DNA of 64,000 nt from DATNPX01 sp036702975 (lineage in GTDB: Bacteria > Cyanobacteriota > Vampirovibrionia > Obscuribacterales > Obscuribacteraceae): NCBI GenBank assembly GCA_036702975.1, contig DATNPX010000056.1, forward strand, positions 124,001 through 188,000, given 5' to 3'. Below the pieces are notes generated by a model, which did not search any database, was not told where the DNA came from, and worked only from the letters and a program-made list of their open reading frames with translations. The translations under genes and the position numbers were made by a program. This document shows positions 1 to 8,600 of the stretch, piece by piece. Within the stretch, counting starts at the first letter, position 1. Each line of letters starts with the position of its first letter.

Positions 1-1220
1 GGCACCATCAACAATGCAAGCAGCAAGGACAAGGGTAGCGAACCCATGTAAATAAACCGCGAACCCTGCAGGTTTGATGACAGGTTCCAAACTTGGTATG
101 CGGGCAGCATGGCGATGACGAACCACATAGCGGCGAACAGAATCGTCTTCCAGTAGAGCCCGAGTCGGTTTCTATAGAGAGCGAAGGCGCTGCTAGCAAG
201 GAAGACGACTCCCATGCTTTGATAGGTCCATCTGAGGAAACGCCGCAACCGACTCGAATTGTGGAAAACCTCATCGTTAAAGGGGTAGAAGACGCGTTCA
301 ATTGAACCGGGGTCCAGCCAACGCTGCCAGAATGATTTGGAGAGTCCCTGCCCTATGGCGCCGCCATAGCCACCAATTACGGTGCCCAGCGCAATCGTAC
401 GATAGACAATGTAGAACACAAGCACCGACCAGTAAATCCATGTTTCCTTTACTGCGTGCTTCAGGCGCGCTACAAGCGTAAAACGTTCCAGTTCAGCTGG
501 AGCTTTTGCTTTTTCAGTTTCTTGTCTGGAAAGAAAGGCGCATTGTTCGGGAAAGATAAAGTGCCACACAAACAGTGCGGGCGGCAGAGTGATAGCTGTC
601 TCTTTCGACATGAGAGCGATAGCAAAACAAGCAAAAGAAGAGATCGAGAAGGCGCGTTTGTGTGTTCCGGTCAGACTCCGTTGATGGAGATAGAAGCTCG
701 CCAGCAAGAATGTCGAGGCGACGCTATCGACGCGAGCGATTATCCAACTCACTACTTCAGGATGCAGCGGATTCACAGCAAAGAGCGCTGCAGCGGCTAG
801 TGCCAACCAAAATGAAGCACGTTTGGAAACAGGGAAAAGGCGCCTTGTGATAAGGAAAAGTAAGGTTGTTGATGCGATTTGTAGACAAAGATTGGTAAGA
901 TGAAAACCGAGCGGATTATTCCTCCAGAACAGATAGTCCCAGGCCATTGTTATCGAGATAAAGGGGCGAAAGAACTTTGTGCCCTGTGCTTGCAACCAAT
1001 TCGAATAAAAGTTTTGCAACAACAACTCAGGATGACCAGCAAACACCTGGTGCAAATAATCTATATGGGAAAAATCATCCGCTAGAAAGAAGCCATTTAC
1101 ACTTCTATAGAAGCAGAAAATGTTCAGAGCAATTAGTAAGAAAATTGCATACAGGTTGGCCACAGTAGCTGCATCTAGTCCTTCTGCCAGCGGCTCATTA
1201 TTATATGAGGGTGTGAGCAA
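1..1220 (-). CDS. GT-C family membrane glycosyltransferase (TMTC/protein mannosyltransferase-like), C-terminus beyond window
   Basis: The minus strand is open from a stop near position 1340 down to the left edge, giving about 400 visible residues of a multi-pass membrane protein. An early loop has an acidic pair (ADDFSHIDYLHQVFAGH), as in the first extracytoplasmic loop of GT-C enzymes that use lipid-linked sugars. Two stretches are typical of the TMTC/ArnT-like group: NPLHPEVVSWIIARVDS and SKETAITLPPALF. At least seven hydrophobic segments follow one another. The family moves sugars from polyprenyl-phosphate donors onto proteins or lipids outside the membrane; the acceptor here is unknown. 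No in-frame ATG or GTG precedes the conserved region. I chose TTG at 1220; it has no clear ribosome site, so the start is uncertain. The gene is divergent from the glycosidase at 1337, which suggests a shared sugar-related locus. Confidence 0.75.
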   Translation of the reverse strand, partial: MLTPSYNNEPLAEGLDAATVANLYAIFLLIALNIFCFYRSVNGFFLADDFSHIDYLHQVFAGHPELLLQNFYSNWLQAQGTKFFRPFISITMAWDYLFWRNNPLGFHLTNLCLQIASTTLLFLITRRLFPVSKRASFWLALAAAALFAVNPLHPEVVSWIIARVDSVASTFLLASFYLHQRSLTGTHKRAFSISSFACFAIALMSKETAITLPPALFVWHFIFPEQCAFLSRQETEKAKAPAELERFTLVARLKHAVKETWIYWSVLVFYIVYRTIALGTVIGGYGGAIGQGLSKSFWQRWLDPGSIERVFYPFNDEVFHNSSRLRRFLRWTYQSMGVVFLASSAFALYRNRLGLYWKTILFAAMWFVIAMLPAYQVWNLSSNLQGSRFIYMGSLPLSLLLALLMV

Positions 1221-1336
1221 GCGCTTGTTAACACAATCTATAGCGGGATCGTTACGTTTTCTTATTTCTAAGGACCTTAAGACCTTGTATTCGTGGCAGA
1301 TTTGGAGCTCCGTTCCGAACGTGGGAGGTTTCGAAC

Positions 1337-2746
1337 ATTAGTAAGGCGCCGTTTCTTGATTTCCCGAATGGATTCCTCTGGGGAGCAGCCACATCGCATT
1401 TTCAGATCGAGGGGCATCCTGGAGAGGCTGGTAAGCGCCTCTCGGATTGGTCTGCCTGGACTGTTCTCGATGGCAAGATTTCCGATCGTTCCAATGCCGA
1501 CAAAGCCTGTGAATTTTTTCTCCGTCATGCCTCAGACCGCGAGATATGTCGCCAGCTCAATTTAAATGCGTTTAGGCTAAGTCTGAATTGGCCCGTGCTC
1601 TGTCCTGAACCGCCCGTGAAGGGTGAAATATACAAATTCGACCAAGAGGCGGTCGACTACTATCGTCGGTTGCTGAGTGGTTTTAAAGAAGACGGCACCA
1701 AAACATTCGTAACGCTCTTTCACTTTACGTTGCCTTCGTGGATTGCTCAGACTGGCGGTTGGGCGAGTCCTTCCTCGGTAGAGCAGTTCGCTCAATTCAC
1801 GGAACTGGCAGTAAAAAACTTTGGCGATCTAGTCGATTTCTGGGTAACGATTAATGAACCTTTAGCCTACGCCTATCAAGGTTACGTTGCCGCTATCTGG
1901 CCTCCAGGCCACAGCTGTGACTATCTGGGTGCTTTCAAGACCGTTCGCTACATGTTGGAGAGCCATGCGCGAGCTTACGAGATTCTGCATGCCAACGACA
2001 GCAATGCTCAAGTAGGTTTCGCTACGCATTGGCGCCCGTTTGTGCCGAAAAGGCGCTGGAGCCCTCTCGATAACCTGGTCAGTTTTTACCGAAATTCAGT
2101 CTTTAACGAAATGTTTCCGCAAGCCGTCCACACTGGCGAGCTGCGTTTCCCTTATCCCATTAGCACCAATGCCGAAGTAATGAAGCTGTGTGGTCCGATT
2201 CCGAAATTGAAAGGAGCGATGGATTATTTCGGACTCAACTACTACACACGAGAGCTCTCTGAATTTCAGTTTGCTTGGCCGGTCGATGTGTTTGGAAAAC
2301 TCTCTAAAAATCCTGAGCTTGAGACAAATTGCCTGGGATGGGAAATATATCCTGACGGAATGTACAGAACACTTACCGAAGACCTTGCACCGTTCAAGTT
2401 TAATTTAGATGGCACTCTTCGTCCGATTTATATCACTGAAAATGGCTTTCCAATGCCGTTTGAGCACACATTGCATGAAGGGGATTGGTCGATTGCAGAC
2501 GATTTGCGTGTGCAATATTTGACGTCGCACCTGCACGCTGTACATCGTGCCATTAAGGATGGTGCCGCTGTCAAAGGATATCTCTATTGGTCGTTGCTCG
2601 ACAATTTCGAGTGGGCTGAAGGACTTTTGCCTCGATTTGGTTTGGTTCGAGTCTCTTATCCCACGCAGGAGCGAAGTTTGCGCAAAAGTGCACTCATCTA
2701 TGCTGACATTGCAAGGTTGAACGGATTGACTCCGGCGTCCTTTTAG
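1337..2746 (+). CDS. Glycoside hydrolase family 1 (beta-glucosidase-like), apparent ATT start
   Basis: A family 1 glycosidase of about 469 residues, the family's usual length. It hydrolyses beta-linked glucosides or galactosides by a retaining mechanism. The N-terminus FPNGFLWGAATSHFQIEG is the classic family 1 signature. The acid/base glutamate lies in TINEP (about E174) and the nucleophile in ITENG (about E368), so the active site is intact. The C-terminal WSLLDNFEW motif is also present. The reading frame is open back to a TAG at 1241 but has no ATG, GTG or TTG before codon 87 (GTG at 1595), which would delete the signature. A strong GGGAGG at 1323-1328 sits 8 nt before ATT at 1337, making ATT the best start. 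No signal peptide is visible, so it is probably cytoplasmic. A sequencing error near the start is the main alternative. Confidence 0.85.
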   Translation: MSKAPFLDFPNGFLWGAATSHFQIEGHPGEAGKRLSDWSAWTVLDGKISDRSNADKACEFFLRHASDREICRQLNLNAFRLSLNWPVLCPEPPVKGEIYKFDQEAVDYYRRLLSGFKEDGTKTFVTLFHFTLPSWIAQTGGWASPSSVEQFAQFTELAVKNFGDLVDFWVTINEPLAYAYQGYVAAIWPPGHSCDYLGAFKTVRYMLESHARAYEILHANDSNAQVGFATHWRPFVPKRRWSPLDNLVSFYRNSVFNEMFPQAVHTGELRFPYPISTNAEVMKLCGPIPKLKGAMDYFGLNYYTRELSEFQFAWPVDVFGKLSKNPELETNCLGWEIYPDGMYRTLTEDLAPFKFNLDGTLRPIYITENGFPMPFEHTLHEGDWSIADDLRVQYLTSHLHAVHRAIKDGAAVKGYLYWSLLDNFEWAEGLLPRFGLVRVSYPTQERSLRKSALIYADIARLNGLTPASF

Positions 2747-2838
2747 AAAATCGTTTATGCTGTTTGAGGCGTATGGTTGCCATGGGTCTTGAAATGTATA
2801 AATGCTGCACTGGAAACCCAAGACGACGAAGTGATCAA

Positions 2839-4890
2839 ATGCGTGTACGCAATTTTTTGTCCGTTGCTGTGCTCGTCATTCTTCTTTTTAGTGTTTGTAC
2901 CGGTGTAACAAATTGGCTTGTCGTACCTGCTTATGCTGAGGAAGACTTGCGGGCACAGCTTGCGAAGAGTCCATGGCATTCGGTTGCTCAACTGGAATCA
3001 GACGTCAAACAAGTGAAGGCTGGCGTTCCCTTCAAGGTTGGTGTCAAGCTGACGATGATTCCAGGCTGGCACACCTACTACAAAGAGAGCGGCGATGCCG
3101 GCATGCCCACAACCATTAAGTGGACGCTTCCTGACGGCTTCACGGCGAGTGAACTTTTGTGGGAAAAACCTTCGAAGTTTGTTGATTCCGGAATTACAAC
3201 ATATGGATATCATGAACCAAATTTGACAGCTGCTGTTATCACGCCGCCAGCAAACTTTAATGGTCCGGTAAAAATTACTGCGCTTGTAAAATGGCTCTGC
3301 TGCAGAGATATCTGTATTCCCGGCAAAGCGCAGCTAGATATCGAGCTACCAGTCACAACCGGGATGCCAGAACCTTCAGCCCAGAAAGCAGATTTCGACA
3401 AATTAGGTTGGCAGGGTAAAGTTGCTGATTTAGCTGCTGCACCAGGGGAGAAGCCTGCCCATAACGATCAAACTGGGGTCTGGCAAAGCAGCGATTATGG
3501 CGGTGCTGGGTCTGGTACCGGAGCACAATCATCCAGCAGTGCTCAATCAGCAGAGAACCCTTCAGAAACCTCTTTAGGAGCCGCATCGTCTTTACTCAAT
3601 GAGAAGCTAGATGTGCAGGGGCAGCAGCAGATTACTTTGCCGCTCTGTTTTCTCTTTGCCTTCATCGGTGGTTTCATTCTCAACTTTATGCCTTGCGTGC
3701 TGCCCGTGATTGCGCTCAAAGTCGTCGGCATCGTTGAACAAGCGCATGGAGACCGAGTGCTGGTTCAAAAGCATGCAGTTGCGTTCACCGCCGGAATGAT
3801 TGGTACTTTTCTTTTGTTGGCAGGGGCCGTATTGGCGGTAAAGGCAGCCGGAGGTGGTGTCGGATGGGGATTTTTATTTCAAATCCCTGCCTTCATTCTC
3901 GGCATGTCTGTAGTCGTTCTTCTCTTTTCTCTTAGCTTATTTGGCATGTTCTATATCTCTCTGCCGAATCAGGGCTCTGTCGACCATCTTGCCAGTCGCA
4001 ATGACCTCGTCGGAACGTTCTTCAAAGGCGTTTTGGCAACTGTACTCTCGACCCCGTGTACTGCGCCATTTCTTGGCACTGCCCTTGGTTTTGCCTTTAC
4101 TCAAGGGGCGCTTACGATCGTTTTGATATTTCTGACGATCGGATTAGGTATGGCTTCGCCCTATTTTGTTTTGTTGTTGCGACCGGAGCTACTTAAGTTC
4201 ATGCCAAAGCCTGGTACCTGGATGGAGCGCTTCAAAGAGTCCATGGGATTCATTTTGCTCGCCACTGTCGTATGGCTTCTCAGCATTCTTGGTCAAACGA
4301 CAGGAGTCGATGGACTGGTGCGAGCGATTACGCTACTCGTTGCAGTATCGTTTGCTGCCTGGCTGATGGCTAGTTTTACAAACCTCTCTTCTACAACTGC
4401 CCAGAAAGTACGTATGTGGATCTTGTCACTGTCTGTGGTGGCAGGGACATTTTACTTTTCCTACGGCGCCTTGCCAGGATTTGGTCTGATTGCGGTTAAG
4501 CAAGCTTCGACAGGTGACGAGCGCACCGGCCCTATTAAATGGCAGCCATACGACTTAAAAGTGCTTGATGCAGCTTTGCAGGAGAAGAAGACAGTCCTTG
4601 TTGATTTTACAGCTGACTGGTGTTTGACGTGTAAAGTGAACGAAAAGACAGTGCTCGACAGCAAGCCCGTAACAGACAAACTGCAAGAGCTTAGAGTCGT
4701 CACAATGCAGGCCGACTGGACGAACGGAAATCCTGAAATCAGCAAAATCCTTGCCAAATTCAATCGCTCTGGCGTCCCTCTCTACATCATTTTTCCTGGC
4801 AAAAATCCGACTAAGCCCATTGTGCTACCAGAAGTGATCACGAAAGAGCTAGTTCTTAAAGCCCTTGATGAGGCTGGTGCCAGTTCGTAA
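2839..4890 (+). CDS. dsbD: Thiol:disulfide interchange protein DsbD-like (ScsB/DsbD)
   Basis: A 683-residue protein that would carry electrons from cytoplasmic thioredoxin across the membrane to reduce periplasmic disulfides. An N-terminal signal segment (about residues 5-33) is followed by an extracytoplasmic DsbD-alpha-like domain with cysteines in WLCCRDICIPG (C154, C155, C159). A block of about eight membrane helices holds the paired motifs NFMPCVLPV and STPCTAPFLG, each with one redox cysteine. The C-terminus is a thioredoxin-like domain with the active site DWCLTCK (about C595/C598). All three redox centres are therefore present. The frame can be extended upstream to a TTG at 2764, but ATG 2839 begins directly before the signal segment. 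It starts 92 nt after the glycosidase and is convergent with a peroxiredoxin, so a shared redox role is plausible. Confidence 0.9.
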   Translation: MRVRNFLSVAVLVILLFSVCTGVTNWLVVPAYAEEDLRAQLAKSPWHSVAQLESDVKQVKAGVPFKVGVKLTMIPGWHTYYKESGDAGMPTTIKWTLPDGFTASELLWEKPSKFVDSGITTYGYHEPNLTAAVITPPANFNGPVKITALVKWLCCRDICIPGKAQLDIELPVTTGMPEPSAQKADFDKLGWQGKVADLAAAPGEKPAHNDQTGVWQSSDYGGAGSGTGAQSSSSAQSAENPSETSLGAASSLLNEKLDVQGQQQITLPLCFLFAFIGGFILNFMPCVLPVIALKVVGIVEQAHGDRVLVQKHAVAFTAGMIGTFLLLAGAVLAVKAAGGGVGWGFLFQIPAFILGMSVVVLLFSLSLFGMFYISLPNQGSVDHLASRNDLVGTFFKGVLATVLSTPCTAPFLGTALGFAFTQGALTIVLIFLTIGLGMASPYFVLLLRPELLKFMPKPGTWMERFKESMGFILLATVVWLLSILGQTTGVDGLVRAITLLVAVSFAAWLMASFTNLSSTTAQKVRMWILSLSVVAGTFYFSYGALPGFGLIAVKQASTGDERTGPIKWQPYDLKVLDAALQEKKTVLVDFTADWCLTCKVNEKTVLDSKPVTDKLQELRVVTMQADWTNGNPEISKILAKFNRSGVPLYIIFPGKNPTKPIVLPEVITKELVLKALDEAGASS

Positions 4891-4932
4891 AGCGCGGCGG
4901 CAACCATCAGAAGTCAGAAATTCAACGAAAAA

Positions 4933-4966
4933 AGAGCAACGAGCGCGCGATGCATTTCGTTGCTCT
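4933..4966 (-). terminator. Rho-independent terminator of bcp, possibly bidirectional
   Basis: Perfect 10-bp stem (AGAGCAACGA / TCGTTGCTCT) with a 14-nt loop. Read on the minus strand it is followed by a run of T (the AAAAAA at 4928-4933 on the plus strand). It lies between the converging dsbD and bcp genes. Confidence 0.8.
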
Positions 4967-4997
4967 ATTGATGAATGACAGCTGCGGTTGACGCTGA

Positions 4998-5465
4998 CTA
5001 ACCCAGAGTTTTCACAAAGGTAAGTAGCTCTTCGTTGTTTGGCATGCCATTAATGACTTTTCTTACTTTGCCGTTTTTGTCTATTACAAACAGCATTCTG
5101 GAAGATGTCGCTTTGCCATCGACCATGGTGCCAAATTTTCTTCCGATATTACCGTCCTTGTCGGCCAGCAGTTTTTGCTTCAAGTTGTACTTCCCGGAAA
5201 ACTTCTGGTGGCTATCAACGTGATCGCATGACACGCCGAAAACGATTGTGTTTGCATCTTCAAATTTGGTCAGGTCCTCTGAGAATGCGCACATCTCTTT
5301 GGTGCAACCGGGTGTGTCATCTTTGGGATAGAAAGCCAGGATCACATTTTTCTTGGCGCGAAATTCGCTCAGCTTTACTTCGCCGGCAGGAAATGATGGA
5401 AGCGTAAATTCCGGGGCTGAATCGCCCTCTTTGACTCCAGCCGAGGTGTTTGCTTGTGTTGTCAT
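4998..5465 (-). CDS. bcp: Peroxiredoxin, Bcp/PrxQ type
   Basis: A 155-residue thiol peroxidase that reduces hydrogen peroxide and organic hydroperoxides, probably with thioredoxin as reductant. The peroxidatic cysteine lies in DDTPGCTKEMC; the second cysteine five residues on matches the resolving position of the atypical two-Cys Bcp/PrxQ subgroup. The N-terminal block GDSAPEFTLPS and the late SSRMLFVIDKNG block also fit the family, as does the length. No signal peptide is visible, so it is probably cytoplasmic. ATG at 5465 follows an AGGAG sequence at suitable spacing. It is transcribed toward dsbD and ends in the terminator at 4933-4966. Confidence 0.93.
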   Translation of the reverse strand: MTTQANTSAGVKEGDSAPEFTLPSFPAGEVKLSEFRAKKNVILAFYPKDDTPGCTKEMCAFSEDLTKFEDANTIVFGVSCDHVDSHQKFSGKYNLKQKLLADKDGNIGRKFGTMVDGKATSSRMLFVIDKNGKVRKVINGMPNNEELLTFVKTLG

Positions 5466-5608
5466 TGGCTGTTGCTCCTGTAACTAGGATTGTTGGTTCT
5501 CAATTTTTCCACGCCAATCTGTATCAAACGAAAAGCTTCAGGCCATCTTAATTTAGCCCACAAGCTCTCTATTTGAAGCACTCTATGCCGCTGAGCCAGG
5601 GCTTTCAT

Positions 5609-5648
5609 GACTCAGTGACTCAGAGACTCAGAGACTTAGAGACTTAGA
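5609..5648. repeat. Five tandem copies of an 8-bp unit (GACTCAGA-like)
   Basis: Positions 5609-5648 read GACTCAGT, GACTCAGA, GACTCAGA, GACTTAGA, GACTTAGA head to tail. The array lies just past the stop of the giant Roadblock gene (minus strand, stop at 5657). It is a simple tandem repeat with no stem and no obvious terminator character. Confidence 0.85.
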
Positions 5649-5656
5649 AGCTGCTT

Positions 5657-8600
5657 CTAGCCGTGAATGGTGTCATGGATGGCTTGCAGAACACCATCAA
5701 TTTTGTCGACTTCCAGGTGGTCCAGAAGCACGGCAAGTATGCCTACTTCAACGTCAGTCAGAACGGTAATCGTTGAGTTTGTTATAAACACCATCTGCTT
5801 CAACTTTCCTATCTCTAACTTCTTGGTGCCAAGATTGGTAGAGCTCAAGCAAGCCACAGAGAGTGCACCTATAGTGTCTTTATCTTTTCCGGTTCCAGGT
5901 TTCAAGGTTGAAGAGATAACGAGCCCGTCATGACCGACGATTAACGATCCTGCAATGCCAGGGAAGGTATCGATCTTCTGTAGCAAGGCATTGATCCCCT
6001 CACCCCGTTGCAAGCTGATTACCCGCGCTGTTGCCAGGTTCTTGCCTATGGTGCCGGATTCACCAGTCTTGATAATGTTCTCGATCGCAGGCACGTCAAT
6101 AAGCAGTTTGCCGATGGTTTTCATCGTGCCAACGGTTTCGCTTGTTGTGCCCGCGGTTGCAGACTTCGCAGACAAGCGACCGAACTCTTTGACCTCTTTA
6201 GGTTTGTTGGCTGCCGGTGCTGCTGCCTCTTCGCCAACCTCGGCAGCGGCTTCCGCTGCTTTAGCTTCAGCTTCTTCTTTCGCTTTCGCCTCAGCTTCCG
6301 CTTTAGCTTTTGCCGCTGCTTCTTCCTCTGCTCTAGCTTTTGCCGCCGCTTCTTCCTTAGCTTTCGCTTCGGCTGCTTCTGCGGCTGCTTTTGCCTGTGC
6401 TTCAGCGTCGGCTTTCGCTTTTGCTTCAGCTTCAGCTTTTGCTGCGGCAGCGGCAGCAGCTGCTTTAGCCTGTGCCTCAGCGTCGGCTTTTGCTTTTGCT
6501 TCAGCTTCAGCTTTTGCTGCGGCAGCATCAGCAGCTGCTTTAGCCTGCGCTTCAGCTTCAGCCTTGGCTTTTACCTCAGCTTCTTCCTTAGCCTTAGCTT
6601 CAGCCTCAGCTTTCGCTTTAGCCTCGGCTTCTGCTTTGGCTGCAGCTGTAGCTTCTGCTGCAGCCGCTTCGGCGGCCTCCTTCTCTTTGTCAGCAGCCAG
6701 ACTGTCTACGAGATCTACAGCGGTCTCGGACGGAGGCGCAAAGCTCATCTCGGGTGAAACCCCAGCGTCGGTATTTTTGACTTTCGCCAAGGTCTCATTG
6801 GTGACTTCTGCTTGCGCTTCTTCTGAAGCCAGCCCTTGGAAGATCTCGTCAATCTCTGAATCCAGGCTAGGATCGAACAGACCTTCCCTCTTCTCTTCCT
6901 GCTTACTCTCTTTGACTTCGACTACTGGTGAGGGTCCTGGAGCCTTGACCTCGGCGGCTTTGGGTTCTTCCTTCCTAGTCAAGGCGCCGGGAGCATTGGC
7001 TGCTTCATCGTCCTTGCCCAACAACGCGCGGGCTTCTGCCTCATCCATCGCGTTCAAGCGGCTGTGCGAAAGGGTCGCCTCATTAACAACTTGTTGCGCT
7101 TCTGGCGGAACTAGATTAGAGAAGATCTCATCTATCTCGCTGTCTACTTCTTCACTATCAAACAGAGTATTGCTGTTTTCTGCTTTTGCCGCTTTCTCTG
7201 TTGCTGCGACCTTCTCTTCCTTAACTGGTGTTGCCGGCGGTGCTACTTCCTTAGGAGCAGTCTTAGCTTTAGTTTCAACTTTTTCAACCGGCTTATCTTC
7301 TTCCTCGTCTTCGCGCCGCAAAAGAGCCTGTGCTTCTGCACGATCCATCGCTGGCAGGCGACTGTGCGAGAGCGTCGCTTCATTTACTTCCTGTTGAGCT
7401 TCTGGCGGAACCAGGTTGGAAAAGATATCTTCGATTTCGCGATCGACTGCATCTGATTCAAACAAAGTATTCGATGGTGTTGCCTCGACTTCATTTTGGT
7501 CTGCTGCGAAGTTCATCATGGCATCGTTAGTCGATTCGAAACTTTCAAATGATTGCGCTTCTGCTTCAAAGGTTGGTGTGAAAGTATCTGGCTGGAAGGA
7601 ATCAATCGATTGTTCTTGCGCGCGGGTTTGTAAGTCTGCTACCGATGGCGGTTGTTCGATCGCCAGGTCTGGCTTTGAATCAGTTTTCGGTTCTGCCGAA
7701 AAAGTCTCTACTGGTGCTGTGATCTCCGCAAACGATTCAACGTAGGCATCTGATGTTTCAATTGCTGCTTCCGTTTGAGCAGTTTCGCCCGCATCCGGTG
7801 CCGCGTTGAATTCTGCAACTGGCTCCGTAACCGGCTCAACAACTGTTTCAACAGCTACTTCGACTACCGGCTCAGCGATTGCTTCTGGTGCTGGTTCAAC
7901 AATCAACTCTTCGACGACAGCTTCAGCAATTGGTGCTTCTTCCACTGCAAAAGTTTCTGCAGGAGTTTCCACTATTGTCACTTCCGGTTCAGGCGCAACT
8001 GCCGCAACTACCTCCGGTTCAGCCGCGACCGGAGTATCACCTGTCACTTTTTGCGATTCGATGTTAGCTGCTGCCGCAGCTTCGCTTGCGTCGAATGAAG
8101 ATTCACTCGGTAACTCTACTTTGTTCAGGTTAGTGGCGGATGTTCTACCGAGTGCGATACCAGTTTTCTTGCCACCCGCAACGCGCCCGAGTGTGGAACC
8201 ACCAAGTCCGCCAACCGGTCTCTCCGGCCTGCTGCCACCAGATTCGGTGCGGCTGACTTCCGGGGTCTTGATCGAATTCAACATGTCAGTCAACGATGGC
8301 TGCGAATCTGCACCACCTGTCTTGGCTTCCGGACTGCTTGTCGCTTCAGCCTTGGCTGCTGCTTGCGGTGTCAGCCGGTTTGCACCAAGGACCGGAATCG
8401 ATGTATCAGAATCTTTAAGCGACAGCGGCGAACGCATGTCCTCCATTTTCGCAGCCGGCTTTGCCGCTGGAGCCGGAGTCGCTGGTGGAGTCTTCGCAGT
8501 CGGCGCTGATGCTGCTGGGGTGGCTGGCTTTGGTTGAGTGCTACCAAGACGCTGCAGCCCTTTGGCTGGCTCCGGTTGAGCCGCAGGCATTGCAGTACTG

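Noticed and set aside
5955..7397. A 480-codon plus-strand frame rich in Ala and Ser
   Set aside because: It is the antisense of the Ala/Lys/Glu coiled-coil region; the GC-rich repeat keeps all frames open. The minus-strand Roadblock gene explains it.
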